A stretch of 64,000 nucleotides of DNA from Acidimicrobiia bacterium (GTDB taxonomy: Bacteria; Actinomycetota; Acidimicrobiia; Spongiisociales; UBA11373): positions 2,101,469 through 2,165,468 of the forward strand of contig CP129495.1 in the NCBI GenBank assembly GCA_030584185.1. The letters run 5' to 3'. A program made the translations under genes and the position numbers. Below, piece by piece: positions 9,040 to 16,323 of the stretch. Positions within the stretch are counted from its first letter, which is position 1. Every line of letters starts with the position of its first letter. The notes under the pieces were generated by a model. That model did no database searches. It had not been told where the DNA came from and saw only the letters and a list, made by a program, of their open reading frames with translations.

Positions 9040-9864
9040 TCAGCCGGAGGTGAGGGCGGGAAGCAGGGAGTCGAGCAGCCGGGTGAATCGCCCCCGGGCT
9101 GCGGCGGCGGTGGCCGTCACCTCCTCGTGGCTGAGCGGAGTCGGGGAGATCCCGGCCGCGAGGTTGGTCACCAGCGAGATCCCGAGGACGGCGGCACCCA
9201 TGTGTCGCGCGGCGATCGCCTCCGGGACCGTGGACATGCCCACCAGGTCGGCGCCGAGCCGCTTCGCCATCTGCACCTCGGCCGGGGTCTCGTACGACGG
9301 CCCCAGGAACCAGGCGTAGACGCCTTCCCCGAGGTCGACATCGACCCGTTCTCCGGTCCTGCGCGCCAGGTCACGAAGCCTCTGGGGGTACACCTCGGAC
9401 ATGTCCGGGAAGCGCGGTCCCAGCGAGTCGTCGTTGGCGCCCACCAGCGGGTTGCGTCCCGTGAGGTTGAGGTGGTCGCGGATGAGCACCAGATCGCCCG
9501 GGGACAGTCCGTCGCCGACCCCGCCGGCGGCGTTGGTGAGCAGCACGGTCGAGCACCCCGTTCGGACGGCGGTCCGTACCGCGAACACGACGTCCTCCTG
9601 TTCCCATCCCTCGTAGGTATGGACCCTTCCCGCCAGCACCAGGACCGGTCCCCCGAGGTCGGCGGAGAAGAGCGAGGCGGCGTGACCCTCGACCCGGGGG
9701 GTGGGGAATCCAGGAATCTCGTGGTAGGGCAGCTCGATCGCTCCGGGCAGTTCTGCGGCGTAGCCGGATAGCCCGGAACCGAGCACCACTGCGAGCCGGT
9801 GGCCCGGGCGCCCGGTTCGCTCGGCGATCGTCGCCGCAGCATCGTCGAGGCGGTGGCGGTTCAT
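9040..9864 (-). CDS. Purine-nucleoside phosphorylase (trimeric type)
   Basis: Cleaves purine nucleosides with phosphate to base and ribose-1-phosphate. The 274-residue sequence has the phosphate loop VLGSGLSGYA, GRVHTYEGWEQEDVV, LLTNAAGGVGDGLSPGDLVLIRDHLN, written here as the blocks LLTNAAGGVG and PGDLVLIRDHLN, and GMSTVPEAIAARHMGA. The Asn in SLVTNLAAG matches the residue that favours 6-oxopurines in trimeric PNPs, so inosine and guanosine are the likely substrates. The ATG overlaps the upstream phosphorylase stop (ATGA). It is the last gene of the upp operon. Confidence 0.94.
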   Translation of the reverse strand: MNRHRLDDAAATIAERTGRPGHRLAVVLGSGLSGYAAELPGAIELPYHEIPGFPTPRVEGHAASLFSADLGGPVLVLAGRVHTYEGWEQEDVVFAVRTAVRTGCSTVLLTNAAGGVGDGLSPGDLVLIRDHLNLTGRNPLVGANDDSLGPRFPDMSEVYPQRLRDLARRTGERVDVDLGEGVYAWFLGPSYETPAEVQMAKRLGADLVGMSTVPEAIAARHMGAAVLGISLVTNLAAGISPTPLSHEEVTATAAAARGRFTRLLDSLLPALTSG

Positions 9865-11165
9865 TCGATCTTCTCCAGGATCAGCTGTGGCTTGGTGACC
9901 GGTCCATCTCCGACCTCGTGGGCGCGGTGTGCGAGCGGAAGGGCATCTTCCAGCCGAACCCGGTCGCGCCATCTGATCTCGAGAAGCGGGTCGCCCGCCG
10001 AGACCCGGTCTCCGACCTTGGCGAAGACGGTCAAGCCGACCCCGAGATCGATGACATCGTCCTTGGTGGCTCGTCCCGCACCGAGCCTCTCGGCGGCATG
10101 CCCCACATCCAGGGCGTCGCACCGGGTCACCGTCCCGGAGCGGGATGCGGCGACAACCTCCACCTCCGGTGCGGATGGGAGGAGCGACGGATCGTGCAAT
10201 GCCTTCGGGTCCCCTCCCTGGGCGACGACCACCTGTTCGAACTTTTCGAATGCGCTGCCGTCGTCGATCGCCCGGCGCAGCCTTGCTTCGGCGGCGGCAG
10301 GGTCGTCGGCGAGCCCACCCAGGAGCAGCATCTCGGATCCCAGGCGAAGCACCAGCTCCACCAGGTCCTCCGGTCCACCTCCCTTGAGCACCTCGAGTGA
10401 TTCGGCGATCTCATTGGCGTTTCCGACCATTCGGCCCAGCGGCTGGTTCATGTCGGTGATGAGGGCGGTGGTCGCCGTGCCCCCCGCCCGTCCGATTCCG
10501 ACCATCGTCCTCGCCAGGTCGCGGGCGCCGTCGATCTCCTTCATGAACGCACCGCTCCCCACCTTGACGTCGAGCACCAGGCCATCGAGCCCCTCGGCGA
10601 GCTTCTTCGACATGATCGAGGAGGCGATGAGCGGGATCGACTCCACAGTGCCGGTGACATCGCGCAGGGCGTACAGGCGGCGATCGGCGGGGACCAGGGT
10701 CTCGGACTGGCCCCCGAGCACCAGACCGTTGCGCTCCAGGAGTGCGGTGAACTCGCCGCGGTCGAACCCGGTGCGAAACCCCGGTATCGACTCGAGCTTG
10801 TCCAGGGTGCCGCCGGTGTGGCCCAGGCCCCGCCCGCTGATCATCGGAACCGCCACGCCACAGGCGGCGACCAACGGGGCAAGGGGAATGCTCACCTTGT
10901 CGCCGACACCACCGGTCGAGTGCTTGTCCACCTTGGGTGCGCCGACGTGGGAGAAGTCGAGCACATCGCCGGAGTGGAGCATGGCGTCGGTCCACGCCGC
11001 CAGCTCGTCGGGGTCGAGCCCCTCCTTGAAGATCGCCATCAACAGAGCCGACATCTGGTAGTCGGGCACCGAGTCGGTGGTGTAGGCGGCGATCAGATCT
11101 CGGATCTCGCCGCCGGCGAGGGTTCCGCCGTCGCGCTTGCGTTGGATCAGTTCGACGACGTTCAT
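9861..11165 (-). CDS. Pyrimidine-nucleoside / thymidine phosphorylase
   Basis: Phosphorolysis of thymidine and/or uridine. The 434-residue protein has KVDKHSTGGVGDKVSIPLAP, the glycine-rich MISGRGLGHTGGTLDKLES and the substrate block LYALRDVTGTVESIPLIASS, followed by DVKVGSGAFMK. The alpha/beta domain is followed by a C-terminal domain near DLGVGLTVFAKVGDRV. I cannot separate DeoA from the broader Pdp type by eye. GGGGGAAGG precedes the ATG, which also overlaps the alkyltransferase-like gene stop (ATGA). Confidence 0.93.
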   Translation of the reverse strand: MNVVELIQRKRDGGTLAGGEIRDLIAAYTTDSVPDYQMSALLMAIFKEGLDPDELAAWTDAMLHSGDVLDFSHVGAPKVDKHSTGGVGDKVSIPLAPLVAACGVAVPMISGRGLGHTGGTLDKLESIPGFRTGFDRGEFTALLERNGLVLGGQSETLVPADRRLYALRDVTGTVESIPLIASSIMSKKLAEGLDGLVLDVKVGSGAFMKEIDGARDLARTMVGIGRAGGTATTALITDMNQPLGRMVGNANEIAESLEVLKGGGPEDLVELVLRLGSEMLLLGGLADDPAAAEARLRRAIDDGSAFEKFEQVVVAQGGDPKALHDPSLLPSAPEVEVVAASRSGTVTRCDALDVGHAAERLGAGRATKDDVIDLGVGLTVFAKVGDRVSAGDPLLEIRWRDRVRLEDALPLAHRAHEVGDGPVTKPQLILEKIE

Positions 11166-11440
11166 CCTTCCCCCATTGTGCCCACGCGGCCGCCTCGAAC
11201 CGAAACCCCCTCGCCTCTCAGCCTTCGTGCCTGATCGGCCTCGTGGCCCGGCGCCAGCCGTCCGGCGGCGGTCACCACCCGCCACCATGGGTAGCCGGCA
11301 CCCTCTCTCGCCAGGAAGCGTCCCACGGCGCGGGCTGCTCCGGGGTGCCCGGCCTCGGCGGCCAATTCGGAGTAGGTGATCACTTCGCCCTCGGGGATGG
11401 ACTCGAGGACGGCGGCCACCGCCGCCTCGAACGGGGTCAC
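11162..11440 (-). CDS. Alkyltransferase-like DNA-binding protein (ATL, no catalytic cysteine)
   Basis: A 92-residue stand-alone copy of the DNA-binding domain of O6-alkylguanine-DNA methyltransferase. ITYSELAAEAGHPGAARAVG is the helix-turn-helix and arginine-finger region. The usual PCHR active site reads PWWRVV, so it cannot accept an alkyl group. Known ATL proteins bind O6-alkylguanine and hand the lesion to nucleotide excision repair; that role is inferred here. GTG 11440 overlaps the upp stop by GTGA and its own stop overlaps the next gene by ATGA, so it is firmly embedded in a nucleoside-salvage operon, which is an unexpected place for a repair gene. Confidence 0.85.
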   Translation of the reverse strand: MTPFEAAVAAVLESIPEGEVITYSELAAEAGHPGAARAVGRFLAREGAGYPWWRVVTAAGRLAPGHEADQARRLRGEGVSVRGGRVGTMGEG

Positions 11441-12054
11441 GTGGTTCCGAAGAGGCGGTCCCCCATGTCGCCGAGTCCGGGCTGGATGTAGAAGTGGTCG
11501 CTCAGGTCGCGGTCGAGGGCGGCGGCGACGATGCGCACGTCGGGATGCTCGGACTCCATACGCTGGACGCCAGCCGGGGCGGCGACGACACAGAGGGCGA
11601 TGATGCGCGACGCCCCGGACTCCTTGGCCTTGCCGACCGCCCATGCCAGCGATCCTCCCGTGGCCAGCATCGGCTCCAACACCAGGACCGTGGCTCGCTC
11701 CAGGTCCGGCGGCTTGAAGTAGTACTCGATCGGCTCGGCGGTCTCCTCGTTGCGCTGGACACCGGCGAACCCGACCTTCACGTAGGGGATGAGGTCGATC
11801 ACGGCGTCGAGCAGCCCGAGGCCGGCCCGCAGGACGGCGATCGCCACCACCTTCGACGTCTCGTGGCCCGATGTCGTCTCCAGCGGGGTCTCCACCGGGC
11901 GTTCCCGTACCGGGAGGTCATGGGTCGCCTCGTGCACAAGGAAGTAGCACAGCCTGCGTGCCGCCGCCCGGAACTCTTCGGGCAGGGTGGTTCGATCACG
12001 CAGGATCGTCAGGTAGTGGCTCGCCAGCGGGTGATCGAGGACCGTGAGGCTCAT
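11437..12054 (-). CDS. upp: Uracil phosphoribosyltransferase
   Basis: Makes UMP from uracil and PRPP. The 205-residue protein has the N-terminal DHPLASHYLTILRD, IAVLRAGLGLLDAV, the PRPP loop LVLEPMLATGGSLAWAV and the C-terminal uracil-binding IQPGLGDMGDRLFGT. The PRPP loop has Glu where most homologues have Asp (DPMLATGG), a mild change. It heads the operon upp-ATL-pyrimidine phosphorylase-PNP. The start has GGAG about 9 nt upstream and a -10 TAGCCT at 12083-12088 (minus), divergent from ffh. Confidence 0.95.
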   Translation of the reverse strand: MSLTVLDHPLASHYLTILRDRTTLPEEFRAAARRLCYFLVHEATHDLPVRERPVETPLETTSGHETSKVVAIAVLRAGLGLLDAVIDLIPYVKVGFAGVQRNEETAEPIEYYFKPPDLERATVLVLEPMLATGGSLAWAVGKAKESGASRIIALCVVAAPAGVQRMESEHPDVRIVAAALDRDLSDHFYIQPGLGDMGDRLFGTT

Positions 12055-12082
12055 GGCTGCTCCGATGCCGGGTGCGGCACCG

Positions 12083-12088
12083 AGGCTA
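12083..12088 (-). promoter_or_regulatory. Probable -10 box of the upp operon
   Basis: TAGCCT on the minus strand, followed by a leader of about 28 nt with GGAG before the upp ATG. It is back to back with the ffh promoter. Confidence 0.45.
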
Positions 12089-12114
12089 GTGACCGTCCCG
12101 CACCCTTGGCTCCC

Positions 12115-12130
12115 TACCCTGGGGGGCATG
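12115..12130 (+). promoter_or_regulatory. Probable leaderless promoter of ffh
   Basis: TACCCT (12115-12120), a 7-nt spacer made of six G and one C, then ATG 12128. Transcription would start at or next to the start codon. The G run looks like a Shine-Dalgarno but would lie upstream of the mRNA start. Confidence 0.5.
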
Positions 12131-13468
12131 TTCGAAGGCCTCACCGAACGGCTCTCGGGAGCACTCGGGCGTCTCACCGGCCGTGGGCGGCTCGGCGACG
12201 CCGATCTCGACGCCGCCCTCGGCGAGGTGCGGCTGGCCCTGCTCGAGGCCGACACCAACGTCGAGGTGGTTGCCGAGCTCGTCGAGCGGGTGCGAAGGCG
12301 GGCGCGAGGGACCGAGGTCGCCTCCAGCCTGACCCCGGGGCAGCAGGTGATCAAGATCGTGAACGCCGAGCTGGTGTCCACCTTGGGGGAGAAGGCGGAA
12401 GCGCTGGCGACGGCCTCGCGACCGCCGCTGGTGGTGCTCGTGGTGGGCCTGCAGGGGTCCGGGAAGACGACGACGGCGGCGAAGCTCGCCGAGCGGCTCA
12501 AGGCGCAGGGGAAGCGGCCGCTTCTGGTGGCTGCCGACCTGCAGCGTCCGGCTGCGATCGATCAGCTCGAGGCCCTGGGGGGCCGGATCGGGGTCCCGGT
12601 GCTGGTGGACCGCAAGGCGAAGCCCGAACGGCTGGCCCGGGAGGCGCGAAAGAGGGCGGCGGCGGAGGGCTTCGACGCCGTGGTGATCGACACCGCCGGC
12701 CGCCTTCAGGTGGACGAGCCGCTCATGGACGAGCTGGCGGCGGTGCGTTCCGCCGCCAAGCCGGATGAGGTGCTCCTGGTGCTGGACTCCATGATGGGCC
12801 AGGAGGCCGTCTCGGTGGCCAGGGGGTTCCTGGACCGGGCAGGGGTGACCGGCCTGGTGCTGTCCAAGCTCGACGGCGACGCCAGGGGCGGAGCCGCAAT
12901 CTCCGCCCGGGCCGTCACCGGTATGCCCATCAAGTTCGCCGGGGTGGGCGAGGGGCCGGGCGATCTCGAGGTGTTCCACCCGGAGCGGATGGCGTCGCGC
13001 ATCCTGGGGATGGGCGACGTGCTCACGCTGATCGAGAAGGCAGAGGCGACCCTCGACCGGCGGAATGCGGCAGAGGCCGCCGAGAAGCTGCGCCAGGCGT
13101 CCTTCGGTTTCGATGACTTCCTCGAGCAGTTCCAGCAACTTCGCCGGATGGGGGGCATCGGGCAGTTGCTTGGTATGCTCCCGGGTGCCGCCACGGCCTC
13201 GATGAGGTCGGGGGTGTCCGATTCGGACCTCGGTCGGGTGGAAGCGATCATCCGGTCGATGACGCCCGGCGAGCGGCGGGACCCAAAGATCATCGACGGA
13301 AGCCGCAAGCGGCGCATCGCCTCCGGGTCGGGAACCTCCCCCCAGGATGTGAACGCCTTGCTGCGGCAGTTCGCCGAGATGCAGAAGATGATGAAGACGC
13401 TGGCCGGTGGACGCAGCCCGATTCCGGGCCTCGCCCTGCCGGGGCAACGGCGCAGAAGGAAGAGGTGA
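12128..13468 (+). CDS. ffh: Signal recognition particle protein Ffh
   Basis: SRP54 homologue that binds signal sequences and SRP RNA and docks to FtsY. The 446-residue protein has the N domain (MFEGLTERLSGALGRL), P-loop GLQGSGKTTTAAKLA near residue 107, DTAGRLQVDEPLMDELA, TKLD-type motif SKLDGDARGGAA, and the M domain with FDDFLEQFQQLRRMGGIGQ, the RNA-binding SGSGTSPQDVNALLRQF and a Met-rich helix (MQKMMKTL). The basic C-terminus GQRRRRKR is typical. rpsP follows after 3 nt. No SRP RNA gene was seen nearby. Confidence 0.97.
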   Translation: MFEGLTERLSGALGRLTGRGRLGDADLDAALGEVRLALLEADTNVEVVAELVERVRRRARGTEVASSLTPGQQVIKIVNAELVSTLGEKAEALATASRPPLVVLVVGLQGSGKTTTAAKLAERLKAQGKRPLLVAADLQRPAAIDQLEALGGRIGVPVLVDRKAKPERLAREARKRAAAEGFDAVVIDTAGRLQVDEPLMDELAAVRSAAKPDEVLLVLDSMMGQEAVSVARGFLDRAGVTGLVLSKLDGDARGGAAISARAVTGMPIKFAGVGEGPGDLEVFHPERMASRILGMGDVLTLIEKAEATLDRRNAAEAAEKLRQASFGFDDFLEQFQQLRRMGGIGQLLGMLPGAATASMRSGVSDSDLGRVEAIIRSMTPGERRDPKIIDGSRKRRIASGSGTSPQDVNALLRQFAEMQKMMKTLAGGRSPIPGLALPGQRRRRKR

Positions 13469-13471
13469 CCG

Positions 13472-13948
13472 ATGGCGGTGAAGATCCGCCTGACGCGAAT
13501 CGGCAAGAAGCGGCAGCCCTCGTATCGGGTCGTCGTGACCGACGCCCGCAGCCCTCGCGATGGGCACTACATAGAGCAGATCGGCCGCTACGACCCGCGG
13601 CAAGAGCCCTCGCTGGTCGAGATCGATAACGAGCGCGCCGCCTACTGGCTGGCCAACGGTGCCCAGCCGTCGAGCCAGGCTCGCAAGTTGCTGCAGATCT
13701 CCGGGGCGGTCTCGGCGCCGGCGGCGCGCCGACCGGCGCGCCCGGCGAAGGTTCATGTCGTCGAGGCGGAGGCGCAGAAGGCTGCCGCCGCCGAGGACGA
13801 GGCCGTGATCGAAGCAGCCCTCATCGCCGAGGACGAGGCATCCCAGGCTGCCACCGCCGGTGATGCGGAGCCGAAGGCCGAGGAGCCCGGCGAGGCCGGG
13901 GAGACTGTGGAGGGCTCGTCGGCGGACGACTCGGGGGAGGAGTCGTGA
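13472..13948 (+). CDS. rpsP: Small ribosomal subunit protein bS16 with acidic C-terminal extension
   Basis: The first 80 residues are a normal bS16: [40 protein letters not shown], then the [14 protein letters not shown] block. The protein continues to 158 residues, about twice the usual bacterial length, with a tail rich in Ala and Glu (for example [17 protein letters not shown] and [13 protein letters not shown]) that looks disordered. Tails like this occur in some actinobacteria; their role is unknown to me. A GAAGAGGTGACC element lies before the ATG. The stop overlaps khpA by GTGA. Confidence 0.95.
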   Translation: MAVKIRLTRIGKKRQPSYRVVVTDARSPRDGHYIEQIGRYDPRQEPSLVEIDNERAAYWLANGAQPSSQARKLLQISGAVSAPAARRPARPAKVHVVEAEAQKAAAAEDEAVIEAALIAEDEASQAATAGDAEPKAEEPGEAGETVEGSSADDSGEES

Positions 13949-14193
13949 AGGGCGAGATCGTGCAGCGGGTGGTCGAGTACATCGCTCGCGAGATCGTCGA
14001 GCACCCGGATGACGTATCGGTGACCATCGTCGAGGAGGGCCCGGACGAGGTCATCGCCGAGGTCCGGGCCGCACGCGGGGACATGGGGCGGGTCATCGGC
14101 CGCCGGGGACGGGTCGCCAAGGCGATTCGAGTGCTCGCTCAGGCCGCTGCCGATGAAGAGGGTCTCCAGGCTCGCGTTGAGTTCATCGACTGA
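13945..14193 (+). CDS. khpA: KH-domain RNA-binding protein KhpA
   Basis: An 82-residue single KH domain. The GxxG loop is [14 protein letters not shown]. Family members associate with KhpB/EloR and bind many RNAs; in other bacteria they affect cell elongation and sRNA function. Its place between rpsP and rimM is conserved across Gram-positive bacteria. GTG 13945 overlaps the rpsP stop by 4 nt, and the 3' end is overlapped by the proposed rimM start. Confidence 0.92.
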   Translation: MKGEIVQRVVEYIAREIVEHPDDVSVTIVEEGPDEVIAEVRAARGDMGRVIGRRGRVAKAIRVLAQAAADEEGLQARVEFID

Positions 14194-14695
14194 CTCCGGC
14201 CTGGTCCCGGTCGGCCGTTGCGGCCGGCCTCACGGCCTGCGGGGCGATGTGACCGTGCTGCCGACGACCGATGACGCCTCCCGATTCCTGCCCGGGTCAC
14301 GCCTCGTCACCGCCGACGGCTCCGTGTTGACGGTCGTTCGCTCCTCGCCGCATCGGGACCGGGGGCTGGTGGTTGCCTTCGAAGGCCACCATGACAGGAG
14401 GGGCGCCGAGAGCCTGCGCGGCCTCGATCTCTTCGCCGAGGCGGCGACTCGCCGGCACCTGAGCGAGGGCGAGTTCTGGCCCGATGAGCTGGTGGGCCTC
14501 ACCGCCATCGATCCGGATGGCTCGGTCCTGGGGGAGGTGACCGCCGTCGAGTTGGCCACCGCCCAGGATCGGCTGGTGATCACCACGGCGGACGGAATCG
14601 AGGTGTTGGTGCCTTTCGTGTCGGCTCTGGTCGGCGAGGCGACCGACGACACCATCGTGATCCACGACCCAGGGGGCCTGTTCCCCGGGCCCTGA
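14153..14695 (+). CDS. rimM: Ribosome maturation factor RimM
   Basis: RimM helps assemble the 30S head near uS19. The conserved N-terminal LVPVGRCGRPHGLRGDV starts near residue 17, the linker has EFWPDELVGL, and the PRC-barrel domain includes VLGEVTAVELATAQDRLVI and LVPFVSALV. ATG 14153 gives 180 residues and a 41-nt overlap with khpA; TTG 14177 would remove eight residues. Neither start has an evident ribosome binding site, so coupling with khpA is likely. trmD, usually next in this cluster, is instead 5.7 kb away, behind the gap and cof genes. Confidence 0.92.
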   Translation: MKRVSRLALSSSTDSGLVPVGRCGRPHGLRGDVTVLPTTDDASRFLPGSRLVTADGSVLTVVRSSPHRDRGLVVAFEGHHDRRGAESLRGLDLFAEAATRRHLSEGEFWPDELVGLTAIDPDGSVLGEVTAVELATAQDRLVITTADGIEVLVPFVSALVGEATDDTIVIHDPGGLFPGP

Positions 14696-14775
14696 GTGCC
14701 GGTCTCCAACGGGCCCTGCTTGGAGCGTGGTGGGAGCGGCCGCGGCTGTTCTGATCACTCCACTGTTCAGGGAGA

Positions 14776-14787
14776 ACCGTCGACGGT
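14776..14787. repeat. Perfect 12-bp palindrome ACCGTCGACGGT between rimM and the cupredoxin gene
   Basis: The interval 14696-14823 between convergent rimM and the cupredoxin gene holds no credible gene. It contains this palindrome and a CTCCAA/TTGGAG inverted repeat at about 14707-14727. The role is unclear; weak transcription-end hairpins are possible. Confidence 0.35.
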
Positions 14788-14806
14788 CACTCCGGGTGTC
14801 CGGGCC

Positions 14807-14825
14807 GACCGATGGCGCTTCGGTC
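14807..14825 (-). terminator. Hairpin overlapping the cupredoxin stop codon
   Basis: GACCGA (14807-14812) pairs with TCGGTC (14820-14825) around a 7-nt loop. On the minus strand it overlaps the stop codon, so it could end the cupredoxin transcript. There is no T-run. Confidence 0.3.
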
Positions 14826-15255
14826 ACCCTTCGACAGTGATGACCGCCTGCATCTGCTGCGGGTGGATGGAGCAGAAGTAGCGGAACTCTCCCGGACCGT
14901 CGAAGACGACGTCGAACGTGCCTCCTGCCGCCATGTCACCCGAGTCCCAGGATCCGTCCTCGGCGGTGCTGGTGTGGGTCCCCTGCTGGAAGGCGAACGT
15001 CACCGAAGCCCCCACGGGAACCTTCACCTGGGCAGGCTCGAACCGGAACGAGACCACGGCAACCTCGAACGTGGGGCGGCCGGGGGCCGTCGTCGTCGAA
15101 AGGGTCGTCGTCGTGGCCGGCTCGAGAATGGTGGTGGTCGGGGCTTCCGCCGAACCGGAACAGGCTGCCGTGAGCCAGGTCGTCAGGATGAGCCCGGCGA
15201 GGATGTGCGGACGGGGCCTCGGTGCTGCCATCGTCCGCACATCCCCAGCGGTCAC
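14824..15255 (-). CDS. Cupredoxin-domain lipoprotein (plastocyanin/azurin-like)
   Basis: A 143-residue exported copper protein. It has a lipoprotein signal ending at LTTWLTAAC, a Thr-rich linker (EPATTTTLSTTTAP) and one cupredoxin domain. Likely type 1 copper ligands are His in FQQGTHTST and Cys, His and Met in YFCSIHPQQM. It may carry electrons on the outer face of the membrane or handle copper. GTG 15255 is preceded by GGAGGAGGGGC; an ATG at 15279 is in frame but would place that ribosome binding site inside the gene. A palindrome overlaps its promoter. Confidence 0.88.
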   Translation of the reverse strand: MTAGDVRTMAAPRPRPHILAGLILTTWLTAACSGSAEAPTTTILEPATTTTLSTTTAPGRPTFEVAVVSFRFEPAQVKVPVGASVTFAFQQGTHTSTAEDGSWDSGDMAAGGTFDVVFDGPGEFRYFCSIHPQQMQAVITVEG

Positions 15256-15280
15256 GCGCCCCTCCTCCAAACCTGTCACG

Positions 15281-15305
15281 AGTCTATCGACCGTTCGGTC
15301 GGTAG
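15281..15305 (-). promoter_or_regulatory. Operator-like palindrome over the cupredoxin promoter
   Basis: CTATCGACCG-TT-CGGTCGGTAG (15284-15305) is a 22-bp inverted repeat with one mismatch per arm. On the minus strand the -10 box TAGACT (15281-15286) overlaps its end, and GGAGGAGG and GTG 15255 follow. The CGACCG-NN-CGGTCG form resembles operators of TetR-family repressors, and its position would block RNA polymerase. No tetR gene is in the window. Confidence 0.55.
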
Positions 15306-15321
15306 CGCAACGGGGTTCTCG

Positions 15322-16323
15322 TCAGAGTGCGGAGATGCGCTCGATCAGGTCCACGACTCGGTTGGAGTATCCCCACTCGTTGTCGTACCAGGCGAGGACC
15401 TTGAGCGTGGTCCCGTGGAGCACCTGCGTGAGCGGTGCGTCGAAGACCGACGAGTGGGGGTTGCCGATGACGTCGCTGGAGACCAGGGGCGCCTCGGAGT
15501 ACTGCACGATCCCCGCCATCGAGGCCTCTGCGGCGTGCCTCACGGCACCGTTGACCTCCTCCACGGACACGCCCTGCTCCAACTCGACCACCAGGTCGAC
15601 GGTCGATCCATCCGGTACCGGAACCCTCATCGCCATCCCGTCGAGGCGCCCCTTGAGTTTGGGCAACACCTCGCCGACCGCCTTGGCGGCACCGGTCGAG
15701 GTGGGGATGATGTTCTCGGTGGCGGCCCGGGCGCGCCGGAAGTCCCGGTGGGGGACATCGGCCAAACGCTGGTCGTTGGTGTAGGCGTGGACCGTGGTCA
15801 TCACCCCGCGCCGGATGCCGAAAGCGTCGTCGAGGATCTTGGCGATCGGTGCCAGGCAGTTGGTGGTGCACGAGGCGTTGGAGAGGAGGCGCACCTCGGG
15901 GGTCAGGGCCTCGTCGTTGACGCCGAGCACGATCGTGGCGTCGAGCGGGTCCTTGGAGGGCACGGTGAGAACGACCCGTGAGGCGCCGGCCTCGAGGTGG
16001 CGCGACACGGTCTCGCGGGTGCGAAACACACCGGTCGACTCCACGACGACGTCGACGCCGAGGTCGCCCCAGGGCAGCAGGCCGGGATCCTTCTCCGTGA
16101 GGAGGGCGACGCTGCGGCCGCCGGCGATCAGGCGACCGTCTCTTGCCGTCACCTCGCCCGGGAACTCGCCCATGACGGTGTCGTACTTGAGCAGGTAGGC
16201 GGCCATGGCGTCGTCGGCGAGATCGTTCACCGCCACGATCTCCACACCCGAATCAGGTCGCTGGGCGACCACACGAAACACGGACCGCCCGATCCGCCCG
16301 AAGCCGTTGATGGCGACCCTCAT
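15322..16323 (-). CDS. gap: Glyceraldehyde-3-phosphate dehydrogenase
   Basis: The glycolytic, NAD-dependent GAPDH. The 333-residue protein has the Rossmann start MRVAINGFGRIGRSVFR, an Asp in AVNDLAD that favours NAD over NADP, the catalytic SNASCTTNCLAP with Cys, the His in TTVHAYTNDQ, the phosphate-binding TSTGAAKAV and the C-terminal WYDNEWGYSNRVVDL. It is the complete and presumably active member of a tandem pair. Its ATG overlaps the stop of the upstream paralogue (ATGA). pgk and tpi, often next to gap, are not here. Confidence 0.96.
   Translation of the reverse strand: MRVAINGFGRIGRSVFRVVAQRPDSGVEIVAVNDLADDAMAAYLLKYDTVMGEFPGEVTARDGRLIAGGRSVALLTEKDPGLLPWGDLGVDVVVESTGVFRTRETVSRHLEAGASRVVLTVPSKDPLDATIVLGVNDEALTPEVRLLSNASCTTNCLAPIAKILDDAFGIRRGVMTTVHAYTNDQRLADVPHRDFRRARAATENIIPTSTGAAKAVGEVLPKLKGRLDGMAMRVPVPDGSTVDLVVELEQGVSVEEVNGAVRHAAEASMAGIVQYSEAPLVSSDVIGNPHSSVFDAPLTQVLHGTTLKVLAWYDNEWGYSNRVVDLIERISAL

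Noticed and set aside
14696-14881. Small plus-strand frame after rimM
   Set aside because: The translation is rich in Cys, Gly and Ser and overlaps the cupredoxin 3' end; there is no ribosome binding site or leaderless box.
14812-15981. Plus-strand frame of 389 codons across the cupredoxin gene and gap
   Set aside because: It is antisense to two certain genes and contains no protein motif.
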